DNA of 21,065 nt, taken from positions 1-21,065 of the forward strand of contig NWUY0300003682.1 in the NCBI GenBank assembly GCA_004151065.3, written 5' to 3'. This DNA is from Larix sibirica (taxonomy: Eukaryota; Streptophyta; Pinopsida; Pinales; Pinaceae). A model generated the notes under the pieces. That model worked only from the letters and a program-made list of their open reading frames with translations. It made no database searches and was not told where the DNA came from. Positions 10,447 to 18,390 of the stretch are shown piece by piece (position 1 is the first letter of the stretch; each line of letters starts with the position of its first letter). A program made the position numbers and the translations under genes.

Positions 10447-10977
10447 ATAAGGAATTTTGTGTCGAATAATATTGAGGATAAGATGGTGGTGATGTTGGAT
10501 CTACAACACTTACTAATAAATTCATTTGCTTTGAAGAATAAAATACATAATCTAAAATAATTCATCAAAAAGGGGATGCAGAAGGATCAAGAGTTCATCA
10601 TGGGACTGTTGAACACCTTCGTCAGAATCTTGTCTAACCTAACCTTAGAAAGAAAAAAGGCAGAAATCCTTCCCTCCAAAATGTGGTTAAGGTAGATAAT
10701 GGAGGGTTGGGATTGTCACACCGACATCCTTTAGCAGTCCCTTATGACTTGCAATATACTAGATGAAAGACGAGCCACTATCTTCATAAAAGCAATCGAA
10801 TTTCTCCAAAGAATGGGAGCCCCACCAAGCGAGCTCTTGATCCCAGACAAAGAGTTTATGGAAGGAGTAGAAGTTGTCAAGACTTCCTTAGGAAATGAAT
10901 TCGACGGCCTTACTTCATTCCCTGAGAAGTTCATTCAACGTTGGATGATTGAGCTAGCATCCTACAACTTTGAATAA
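10447..10977 (+). pseudogene. Unidentified helical protein remnant
   Basis: A plus-strand frame, open from 10744 (ATG) to a stop at 10977 for 77 residues: ILDERRATIFIKAIEFLQRM, PPSELLIPDKEFMEGVEVVK and SFPEKFIQRWMIELASYNFE. The same frame can be followed back to about 10447 (NFVSNNIEDKMVVMLDLQHL; DQEFIMGLLNTFVRILSNLT) through several stops. It reads as an alpha-helical, charged protein and may form a coiled coil. It could be a later part of the protein that starts at 8845-9074, or a second ORF of the same element. The minus-strand frame 10934-10731 is a shadow. Family not recognised. Confidence 0.4.
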
Positions 10978-11001
10978 CTTGAAACATTACAAGATCACCA
11001 A

Positions 11002-11190
11002 GTGGAAGTAAGTGGGATCAAGAGCGAAATATTTTCACTAAGGGTAAAGGAAGATTTCATAATGGGCTCTCTTCAAGATTTTGTTAATATTTGGGTTACT
11101 AATGTCGTTGTGGTGGTTTCTAGTGGCACAGGAGATGATTGCGACATATATGTTTTGCAACAGATGGTTCACCTTCAAGTATTTTTATAA
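11002..11190 (+). pseudogene. C-terminal continuation of the helical remnant
   Basis: In the same frame as 10744-10977 and separated from it by one stop, this 62-codon stretch (VSGIKSEIFSLRVKEDFIMG, then a valine-rich run and TGDDCDIYVLQQMVHLQVFL) ends with TAA at about 11190. An A/G-rich tract follows ('gaaagaaaaagaaagaatag', about 11198-11217) and then non-coding sequence. A purine tract after the last ORF is what one expects at the 3' end of an LTR-type element, but no LTR pair was found. Confidence 0.3.
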
Positions 11191-11840
11191 ACAACAACGA
11201 AAGAAAAAGAAAGAATAGAGGCCAGCCCTAGCATGTTTTTGTAATTTGAAAACTCTTGCTCCTACCAATTTGAAATTCCTCTTTAATTATGTCATTGGTT
11301 TTTGTTGAACTATTGGGGATTTATTTTGTTCCATCGATAGAGCTACTTATAAGTTTCATACATCAATCATTTTATGTAGTGATGTTTCTGTTTACTCAAA
11401 ATGTGTGTACATGAAACTTTTCAAAATCAATTGATGTGAATGAATTAATTTACTTGTCACCTTCATTTTATCTTTTGGTTTTCCATACTTCCATGAAGTT
11501 GTGGTTGTTAACAATCTATGAAAATAGTCAAAAAGGGTTGGTTGTGAATGTCATTTATCTTTTATTTTATCTGCAAAAATAATAATACCCTTATCTTTGT
11601 CCTAGTTGCCAACCTACTTGGTCCTTCTCAAGTAGTCAGTTAAAATTTGATATGAATGTTAAAACTATAAAAGGGTAAATTGCTCTGAAGCTTTATAACA
11701 ACTTGTCCAACCATTTGTAAAGGAGCAGTCAAAGAGTACCACCTCTATAAAAATGTAGAGGATATGTTCAAGATCACTAAGGATTATCTTATGAGGTTGA
11801 TTTTCTCGTGAAAGACAAAAAGATCAATAGGCCTTCAAGC
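11191..11840. other. Non-coding 3' part of the nested insert
   Basis: AT-rich DNA with no reading frame on either strand. It has a purine tract at its left end and a TATA-like 'actataaaaggg' near 11660, followed by GC-balanced text. It could be a degraded single LTR or 3' UTR of the nested element. No direct repeat of it was found near 8845, so this stays open. Confidence 0.3.
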
Positions 11841-12226
11841 TCTAATCAGGAAAATGAGATTATTTGCCTTTCGGTGATCTCATGTAAACTGAAGTACACT
11901 TCCATTTATTGTAGCCATTGAGTCAACTAGATGGAATCCACTTCACCTACATAAGGTTTGATGTCCACCTTGGCATCCAGATGAAAAGGTCCATGTGGCT
12001 TGTTGAAGCTACATTCCCATATCTCTATCTCTACTTTGCACTCTAATTGTGACTCTTCTTTCTTTGGGTCCTCTAGGCCAACCTTGTGTTATGAGGCTGA
12101 CTCTATGCCCTTTGCTACCAACAGTTGTTCTACCTTAGACATAAGTGTGGTTAAGCTCTGCTCTAGTTGTTCCAATCTTACCCTAGGGTCTTTCTCTTCA
12201 TTCTCTTCACAATGATCTCCTATCAT
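11841..12226 (-). pseudogene. gag remnant (N-terminal part), gypsy element
   Basis: A single frame from an ATG at 12226 runs about 129 codons to 11841 with four in-frame stops and no frameshift. A charged helix comes first (RLEQLEQSLTTLMSKVEQLL, about residues 17-36) and looks like a coiled coil. Then comes a segment typical of plant Ty3/gypsy gag: VDIKPYVGEVD, LTQWLQ, MEVYFSLHEI and LELEG. In intact relatives this continues into the capsid core (ALTWWE) and a CCHC zinc knuckle. Here the homology stops at 11841 and unrelated sequence follows, so capsid core and nucleocapsid are missing or displaced by the insertion. Gag would form the virus-like particle in the cytoplasm; this copy cannot. 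Confidence 0.75.
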
Positions 12227-12335
12227 TGTTGGTTTGCTCTACTCCTCTCCAAGCTTGACAACATTCTTCTCCACTTCTTTTGTAATCACTATGATTTCTT
12301 ACCATACAAGCCTTATCAAGTATACTCGAACAAAG

Positions 12336-12347
12336 ACTTTGATACCA
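12336..12347 (-). promoter_or_regulatory. Primer binding site, tRNA-iMet type
   Basis: Read on the minus strand this is TGGTATCAAAGT. It matches the common plant retrotransposon primer site TGGTATCAGAGC at 10 of 12 positions and lies 2 bases from the proposed LTR end. This is where an initiator tRNA would prime minus-strand DNA synthesis. The mismatches are those expected in an old copy. Confidence 0.7.
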
Positions 12348-12349
12348 TA

Positions 12350-14056
12350 TAATCCATAAACAATGAACTTATAGCCTATATGTTTCTCCAACACATACCT
12401 GATAAAACATTAAAAATAAACTTCTTCAATTAATGAATTTTGAGATTGAGAAACAAGGTTACATGCCAACTACCTATTAGTATGTGCTTAAATGCTCTAT
12501 CATTCTCAGGCATCTTGCTATGTTTGGTATTAGCACCATTCCATGATCACTCCCTATAACTATCACATCAAGAACCATTGTCCATTCTCCATCATTCAAT
12601 TGTGAGTAAATGCCAGGCCCATGGCAAATCCTATTGTTATGGTTTATTTCACCACAAGACAGAGGGAGGGTGCCAAACTCAACACAACCTCCATGCATAT
12701 GACTCCATTAAATAGTAACCAAACAAGATGTGGAATTTCCTAACTCAACATGGTCCCTATTGACTTAACTCCAATAAAAAGTAAACAAAATAAGATATTG
12801 AATGGGATAAAGGTAATGTAGCCTCAATGCAAATCATGTTGACATGGTTTTAGTACACAACAAACACAAAGGCAATGTAGTAGCCTTAACATAGATCCAC
12901 TGGAATAGTTATATCAAATAGTACAACAACACAAGAGATGGACTGTGCCAGCCTCAACAACGATCTAAGATGTAGTACATGTTTTATTAGAAGACAAGAC
13001 AAGGAGAGGATTGCCAACTAGTGGGCAATGGCACAAGCTTCATCGGTGCCTAAATCAACAGGAGGAAGAGCATTCAACCACAAATTAAGATATGTGATTT
13101 ACTAGGGAAGGCGTACAACCACAAGTTGAGTTCCTTGGAGGTGGGTAGGTTGAAAATTAGATATATGGCCTCGTGAACTATGTTTAAGCAAGGTCATGGT
13201 TGCCTTTATTTCCACAACAAAAACCCTATTCAAATTTCTCTCTTGCGAGAATAGAAACCACGCTAAATAATTGCAACAACTCTCGAACCATATCCATACA
13301 TCTCCTAAGTTAACATTGATGGACGAGGTAAATTGTGTGATTGTTCTATTCACATAATTTCAATAGAAAAACAAACTTATGAGTGAGTACCAGTGAAACT
13401 TACTTGCTACAACCTCCAAATACATCTACTTGAGCATTTAAACATCAAAGAAAACACCAACAACTCACAACCAATAATAAAACACAATACAAAATAATCA
13501 TCATACATGAGCAACACATTTAACCTGGAAACCCAACTGGAAAATCAGCATTCAATGGCTTCATCCAGGCCATTTTATTATTCAGCAATGTGCATGTTAC
13601 AAGCTCTCTAGATCATCCTCAAGCTTCATGTGGAAATTTGGGTAGCATTTCCTTCACTCTGAACCAAACAACCCAGTTCTCATTGTGGAGAATGGGTAAA
13701 TAGGAGGATGCTCAGTTGAGGGATGGCTAGAAAGTTAGGTATCCCCAACTCTTCAACCTCCAAAAGCTCATTGAGCTTCTCTCTTATCTTTTCCTCCCTT
13801 TAGTACATTTAAGGAAAGGTCTCATGTTTTTTTTTAAACACATGATATATTCTTCTTTTTTCCAAATACTTTCCATTTATTTATTACACTAAACATGCTA
13901 GCCTTACAATGTGGTTTTAATGCAAGGGGTGAACACCGATTGTGATGGCATGGGGTGCTTCATGCCAATACCGAGTCCCCTTCTTTGTGCTCAAGCCTCA
14001 AACCTCGCCAATGCCATTTCCTGGAGTCATTATTGTCTAGATCCCTTTTTGGATCA
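12350..14056 (-). repeat. 5' LTR of the gypsy element
   Basis: The partner of 3557-5277, and similar in length (about 1.71 kb against 1.72 kb). It lies directly next to the primer binding site at 12347-12336, which fixes the transcription direction as minus. The inner terminus reads TA where the other copy has TG, consistent with decay of the usual TG...CA ends. Shared blocks include 'ggtagcatttccttcactct' (about 13640) and 'gattgttctattcacataat' (about 13339). Confidence 0.8.
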
Positions 14057-14340
14057 AGAAACAAAGCAAGGGCACATCACAACATATTAATGCATATGCA
14101 TTGAGATGGAATTTAGCAAAGAATTTTTTCATGTTGGTAGCAGCAAAAGACTATATCTAGACTCAACCAATGGATTATGAGTAGGTTTCCTTTCGCTCCA
14201 AGGAATGCTTCAAAACATGGCATATTGTCATCCATTGCAATATACTCACAAAGGCTAGGATAACAAGGAAATCTCAATGAAAACCCACCGCACATCACCT
14301 TATTATTAAGGATTCCCATTTCCATCCAACCTCTATTTCA
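14057..14340. other. Right flank of the gypsy element
   Basis: Sequence outside the 5' LTR. A minus-strand frame 14325-14113 (70 codons, ATG start) has mixed composition but no recognised family and no supporting signals. I leave it uncalled as a gene. A 'ttagc' at 14113-14117 equals the five bases left of the 3' LTR, but it does not adjoin the LTR end as placed here. Confidence 0.3.
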
Positions 14341-14359
14341 CAATCACCTCGAGAGATGC

Positions 14360-14995
14360 CCTCGCCTTTAGGAACAACACTTGTGCAAGGACGGCGAAAT
14401 CATTCCTCTCCACCTAGGGATTCCTCATGACACCCTCAACCAACTAGGGTGCACAACTCTCCTACTGCTCCAAAAATAGTTAAGCCTAACCTGATCATCC
14501 CCTGGACTTGAGTAATTTGGGCCAATTAGGGTGAAGATGAATAAGTCAAACAAGCAAGCATGCATCTCCCACAAGCTCCCTCAAACAGGGAAGAGAATAG
14601 TGCACCTAACCAAGGTAGAAACGGAGCAACAAGACCCTGTCACACCAACCCAAGACTCGTGGGAGGAATATATTGTGGTTGTCAAAAAAAAAAGCACCAT
14701 CCACATCAATAGATGACAATCATCACAAAATCATCTTCAAAACCCATTTTAGTTATGAATTGCCTATGTACTATTTTATGCTCTCAATCTATCCATCTTT
14801 ACTCATGTAAACCATGTTTAGAAAGCTTTTCTGGGAAAAATAAAAATTAGTGCTCGGCAATTCCCCAATGTGGGTAGCACTAGGAGACTCACCCAAGTCA
14901 CTAATCTCATTCCTTTGTTTGTAACTCATTGTTATACAATTCAACCACAACTCTTTTTAATATAAAATCTTAATTATAAAAAATAAAAATGAAAT
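14360..14995 (+). mobile_element. Possible LINE 3'-end fragment
   Basis: A short plus-strand frame (14531-14716, ending KKSTIHINR) is followed by about 260 bp without coding potential. It ends in a segment 'ctctttttaatataaaatct' and the A-rich run 'ataaaaaataaaaatgaaat' (about 14977-14997). This arrangement, C-rich 5' part then UTR then a degenerate A tail, recalls 3' ends of plant LINEs. No RT or endonuclease motif is visible and no target duplication was found, so the call is weak. Confidence 0.2.
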
Positions 14996-14997
14996 GA

Positions 14998-16380
14998 AAA
15001 GATGAAAAGTGGAATAGAAATGAAGTTGTGAACTTGCGCAGCACGAGTCATTTGTTTTTAGGATATTTTGTTGAAATAGAATAAAGGACATTGAGGGAGA
15101 TTTTGTTACAATAGAAAAATTATGCGATTAATTTTACAATTTGTGAGAAAAGAGATTTAAAAAATTAAGTCATTTATTTTGAACAAGCATCTTTAGAAGA
15201 AGACTAGTGATCCTTAGAAGAAGGGCACTTGAGCTCAAACAACCCCCTCCCCCCACACATCAAAACTTTTGTACAACTATGCAAAGCTCTTTGCACAAAG
15301 TTTAAAGCTAGAAACATGTCCTGTTATCATTTTTACTACAAAATGGACATGCTATGATAGCTTCATCTAGACAATATGTAGCAGTGGCATACAATGATAA
15401 CATTTGTGTTGGACAATTGAGTGTTACACTATTATCTCAAATTGTAAAGAGTTAAATTTACCTATGATGGAAACAACAGAAGATGGTGATTAAAAATCAA
15501 GCAGGTTATTAAAACCAAAAATTAATTTTAGAAGGGAAAACTCTAGGGGTTGAAGTTCACCATTTTTTTATTTTCTCATTTTTTCCCAAAAGAGATTCAC
15601 CAATTTAAAATGAACATTTGCCCAAATATCTATAGGATAAAATTATTTTTCTTGAAAATATATTACTTTTTATCTTACATACTTGAAAATTTTAGAAATT
15701 TCAATCTTTGTATAGAAGTATCGCCACACATTTATAGTTGATATTGTGAGGACTATAAGGATCCTACACATACATAAAAATTGTGGAACCTTGAAACTTT
15801 CTTTGTTTACAAGACCTTGAAAATTACAGCGCTGAAAACTTTAAACAACATTTTTGATCATTTAGCATTACACGTTTGCTAGTTAATGGTGTCTAACAAT
15901 ACATAGACCAAGCTTAATAAAAAATTATGTTTTGAAAATGAAGTTTCAATGTTTGTGTCTAGAAAAATTTTAAAAAAAACATTATTAATGTCTTTAATTA
16001 AGTAATTCATGAAAGCATATCTGCACTTTGTCCTTGAAAACACTACAAAACTTTTCAGCTGTTGCAATTCCTACATACTAGTTATTGTAACGGTTAATAA
16101 GTTATTGTCTTTCATTCAGTCCGAAGGTCTTCCTTTGAAAAACTTGTTGAAAATGTCATTGATCAAATCAACCTTTGAAATAGCTTCCTATTTTTCAAAA
16201 CAATAAGCATATCTAAAGAAAATACTCCACCACCACAAGTATAAATCATATCAAAAATATTTTTAAATGTTTTGTTTAAATTAAATGTCAATAAAAAATG
16301 GTCCAATGGCATGACAGAGCAAGGAAATCATGAAACATTTCTGAAGTCCCATCCTCAAAAGCAACAATGACAATTGCAAT
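14998..16380. other. AT-rich stretch without recognisable genes
   Basis: Short frames on both strands (15550-15741, 16067-15879, 16009-16206) are rich in Phe, Ile, Leu and Lys, as expected by chance in AT-rich DNA. A C-run ('ccccctcccccca', about 15242-15255) stands out in composition. No RNA gene or repeat was recognised. Confidence 0.5.
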
Positions 16381-16407
16381 TACAATTAGCCAAGCTGATT
16401 ATTATTT

Positions 16408-16729
16408 GGATCTTATGCTTGAACGATAGCAGTGATTACCCAAGCTAACTACCATCGAAATTCTTAATGCTTTTGACACTTTATCAACTTTATTCTTAGT
16501 TACTAAATATTATCAGGATCTTATGCTTGAACGATAGTAGTGATTACCCAAGCTAACTACCATCGAAATTCTTAATGCTTCTAACACCTATCAACTTTAT
16601 TCTTAGTTACTAAATATTATCAGGATCTTATGCTTGAACGATAGTAATGATTACCCAAGCTAACTGCCATCAAAATTCTTCATGCTTCCGACACCTATCA
16701 ACTTTATTCTCAGTTACAAAATATTATCA
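16408..16729. repeat. Tandem repeat, 107-108-bp unit, three copies
   Basis: Units start with 'ggatcttatgcttgaacgat' at 16408, 16516 and 16623 and end with 'aatattatca'. They differ by a few substitutions and one-base indels (agcagtgatt / agtagtgatt / agtaatgatt). The stretch just left of unit 1 (gctgattattattt) resembles a decayed unit end. There is no coding potential. The minus reading of each unit holds 'tggtagttagcttgggta', which matches 15 of 18 bases of 'tggcagttagctcaggta' near 17260-17277. Confidence 0.95.
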
Positions 16730-16741
16730 GTATATCCCAAC

Positions 16742-16893
16742 GCATAATAAATATTAATTTGGTAAAAATTAAAAATGCCATTAGTAACACTACATAAAAC
16801 TAGTTTTCTAATTAACTGCATAATAAATATTAATTTGGTAAAAATTAAAAATGCCATTAGTAACACTACATAAAACTAGTTTTCTAATTAACT
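16742..16893. repeat. Perfect tandem duplication, 76-bp unit
   Basis: Two copies (16742-16817 and 16818-16893) starting 'gcataataaatattaatttg' are identical by direct reading. The third position begins 'gcatt' and then departs. Identity in a region of decayed repeats indicates a recent duplication, or an assembly artefact. Confidence 0.95.
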
Positions 16894-16900
16894 GCATTCA

Positions 16901-17150
16901 TTCCACCATCATCCAATTAATCTCCTCTATAAAATCCTTAATAATTTAGCCAACATTACTTGTCTCTTCTTTAGTAAGATTTATGGAGTGGATTGCAATC
17001 TAGAGTAAACAAAAGATGATTCCACCATCCTCCGATTAATCTCCTCTAAAATTTTAATAATTTAGCGAACAGTACCTATCTCTTCTTTAGTACCATAGTT
17101 CTCTCGACATTCTTTAGTGGATTGCAATCGAGTAAAAGAGAAAATGAAAT
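16901..17150. repeat. Imperfect tandem duplication, about 119-bp unit
   Basis: 'ttccaccatcatccaattaa' at 16901 recurs as 'ttccaccatcctccgattaa' at 17020. The shared order is ctcctct, aataatttagc, tctcttctttagta and gtggattgcaatc. The second copy has an insertion ('ccatagttctctcgacattc', about 17092) and other differences, so it is older than the 76-bp duplication next to it. A third start, 'ttccacta', appears at 17154. Confidence 0.85.
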
Positions 17151-17259
17151 TGGTTCCACTATAGACAGTATATCAATAAGAAGTTATCTTTCGTTCGCGC
17201 CTCTACTGCGTACAAATATTTTTAATTCATGGACTTATTTCATGTTAGCTTAATTAAAT

Positions 17260-17334
17260 ACCTGAGCTAACTGCCACTTTGTGCCATCATCATATACCTT
17301 GAACAATTTTTATCCCATTAACACCATCTTTCTA
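17260..17334 (-). other. Possible internal exon
   Basis: Read on the minus strand there is an acceptor-like 'taactttttag' (about 17345-17335), then a segment ending VYDDGTKWQLAQ in one frame and the donor-like CAG|GTATTT at 17264/17261. In that frame a TAA precedes the readable part, and the other frames also stop. It might be an exon of the transcription unit whose promoter is proposed at 17912. No homology is recognised and the case rests on splice-like dinucleotides. Confidence 0.15.
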
Positions 17335-17565
17335 AAAGTTAATATTCTTTTAATTATCATCAAGGACACAATCAGTGATCGAACATGTAATTCCCCAGTA
17401 TTCTCTGCATATCAGTGTTTCACTAAAGAAAATATCCTTGACCATCCCACAGGAAATTATCTACTTCCAGTTTGCTTATAGCGTTTAAATCACCTTCCAA
17501 ATCTAACAAATATCATAAACTTATTCAATTAGCATATCCAACCCAACAAAATGTGAATATCTTAC

Positions 17566-17872
17566 CCAGTTGTCTAGGTTCTGATGCAACAGCCAACAGA
17601 AGAAAGCAAACTGGAACCCCTATTGGTCCTCACAGGATCCTAAAATTGCTCTCCCTACAGCGTAAATGGTCTGAAACTGAAGTGTGGAGCAGAAACAATT
17701 TCACGAAAAAAAATCGAAATTTTCCTTCCAGGATTTTGTTTTCAGTTGTAGCCGCTGAGGCTGAAAGAGCTACAATAGGAAATCGGAAGTATTTAAATAA
17801 TTTTAAGAACCCTAGTGCACTTGAGCCAAAAAAAATGACTACTGCAAGTAGCAAAAAGTGATGTCAATTGAA
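17566..17872 (-). other. Possible 5' UTR / first exon downstream of the TATA box
   Basis: On the minus strand, after the TATA candidate, comes a segment containing 'actagggttct' (a motif common in plant 5' leaders). It is open for 75 codons in one frame (17854-17630), but without an ATG, since that frame opens on TTG. It ends at a good donor-like CTGG|GTAAGA (17566/17565). This suits a non-coding first exon followed by an intron. The plus-strand frame 17472-17861 also begins with TTG and is probably a shadow. No protein family is recognised. Confidence 0.25.
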
Positions 17873-17902
17873 TGTGTGACGTACACTACCTAAACCTTTT
17901 TG

Positions 17903-17912
17903 CTATTTATAG
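17903..17912 (-). promoter_or_regulatory. TATA-box candidate, minus strand
   Basis: The minus strand reads CTATAAATAG, a close match to the plant TATA consensus. Transcription would start about 30 bp further left, near 17880-17870, where an ACGT-core near-palindrome (gtgtgacgtacac, 17874-17886) lies. It sits about 390 bp downstream of the SEC22 stop, so it could serve a separate co-directional gene. Confidence 0.35.
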
Positions 17913-17989
17913 ATAACGGAAAAGAAATTAGTGCGATCACGCATCATTCACTGTTTACAAAATAATATGGGGATAAAAAAATCACAATC

Positions 17990-18300
17990 AATATGAGTCC
18001 AATGCTAAATTGATTTGACCATAAAAATCCATTCTCCAAGTGGAAATGAAATCTCGATTCTAAGACCGTACTCATCCCAAATACAATACAAAGCAGTGAA
18101 CTTCGGCTCATTGGCTAGACGCTCTCTTCCTTTATGACGAGTTCTTGCAAGCGTAAGATAATACATTTGACATTAATGTTAGTAGCAACGCAGCGAAAAA
18201 ATAAAAATTCAATCGATATCTGGCCTTCAATTTTGTCAACCAAAATTGCTTTGAGGCTTTCTTTCCGCCCCAAAGAAAAAATCGCATCTTTTTGGTACAA
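17990..18300 (-). other. Probable 3' UTR of the SEC22 gene
   Basis: Sequence directly after the SEC22 stop on the minus strand. It is AT-rich, contains TTTGTATTGTATTTGG-type U/G-rich elements (about 18090) that resemble plant far-upstream polyadenylation elements, and has no canonical AATAAA that I could place with confidence. Overlapping frames on both strands (18115-18300, 18134-18316) are shadows. The end point is a guess. Confidence 0.35.
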
Positions 18301-18387
18301 TCATTGCCAAATGTAGCTTCGCATTAACAGCATCACCAAGACAACTCCAAGAACAATTGCCACAGGTGCCCACTTCTTAATTAAAGC
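18301..18387 (-). CDS. SEC22: Last exon of SEC22 vesicle-trafficking R-SNARE (C-terminal membrane anchor)
   Basis: Twenty-eight codons and a TGA: ALIKKWAPVAIVLGVVLVML then LMRSYIWQ. This matches the C-terminus of plant SEC22 proteins, where RQALIRKWAPVAIVFGVV leads into the tail anchor. It begins directly after a consensus acceptor (ttccttatggCAG|GC at 18388/18387) in phase 0. SEC22 is a longin-domain R-SNARE acting in ER-Golgi vesicle fusion; this exon supplies the single transmembrane helix (about residues 8-23) and a short luminal tail. Compared with the Arabidopsis form as I recall it, the end (LMRSYIWQ) differs from LFWVKNKLW. The longin and SNARE exons are not found up to 21065, so at least 2.7 kb of intron lies upstream, or this is a stranded gene fragment. 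Confidence 0.8.
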   Translation of the reverse strand, partial: ALIKKWAPVAIVLGVVLVMLLMRSYIWQ

Positions 18388-18390
18388 CTG

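Larger units (their letters stand above)
8845..11190 (+). mobile_element. Unrecognised plus-strand sequence nested in the gypsy element
   Basis: Gypsy gag ends at about 11841 and recognisable pol-side sequence resumes at about 8780 and below. Between them the minus strand has no gypsy similarity I can see, while the plus strand carries a run of broken, protein-like frames: 8845-9030, 9074-9555, about 9557-9960, 10447-10977 and 11002-11190. This fits a second, older insertion or an additional antisense coding module. No terminal repeats, target duplication, RT, integrase or transposase motif could be seen. A TATA-like 'actataaaaggg' at about 11660 lies in the non-coding part after the frames. 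True limits may extend to about 8835-11841. Confidence 0.5.
3557..14056 (-). mobile_element. Decayed Ty3/gypsy LTR retrotransposon (about 10.5 kb)
   Basis: Two direct repeats of about 1.7 kb flank a minus-strand internal region. That region has a primer binding site resembling tRNA-iMet, a gag remnant, and protease, RT, RNase H and integrase remnants in the Ty3/gypsy order, with integrase after RNase H. The integrase C-terminal part (LPPYMQM, VVN.E.L.LFE) matches plant gypsy polyproteins. Every coding part carries stops or frameshifts, so the element cannot be autonomous. The LTRs agree at roughly four positions in five by eye, which suggests an old insertion. No convincing 5-bp target duplication joins 3552-3556 (ttagc) to the base after 14056; a ttagc does occur at 14113-14117. 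About 3 kb of foreign sequence interrupts it between gag and protease. Confidence 0.88.

Noticed and set aside
17472-17861. 129-codon plus-strand frame over the SEC22-downstream region
   Set aside because: It opens on TTG, not ATG, has low-complexity Lys/Asn/Ser composition, and overlaps a better promoter-exon reading on the minus strand.
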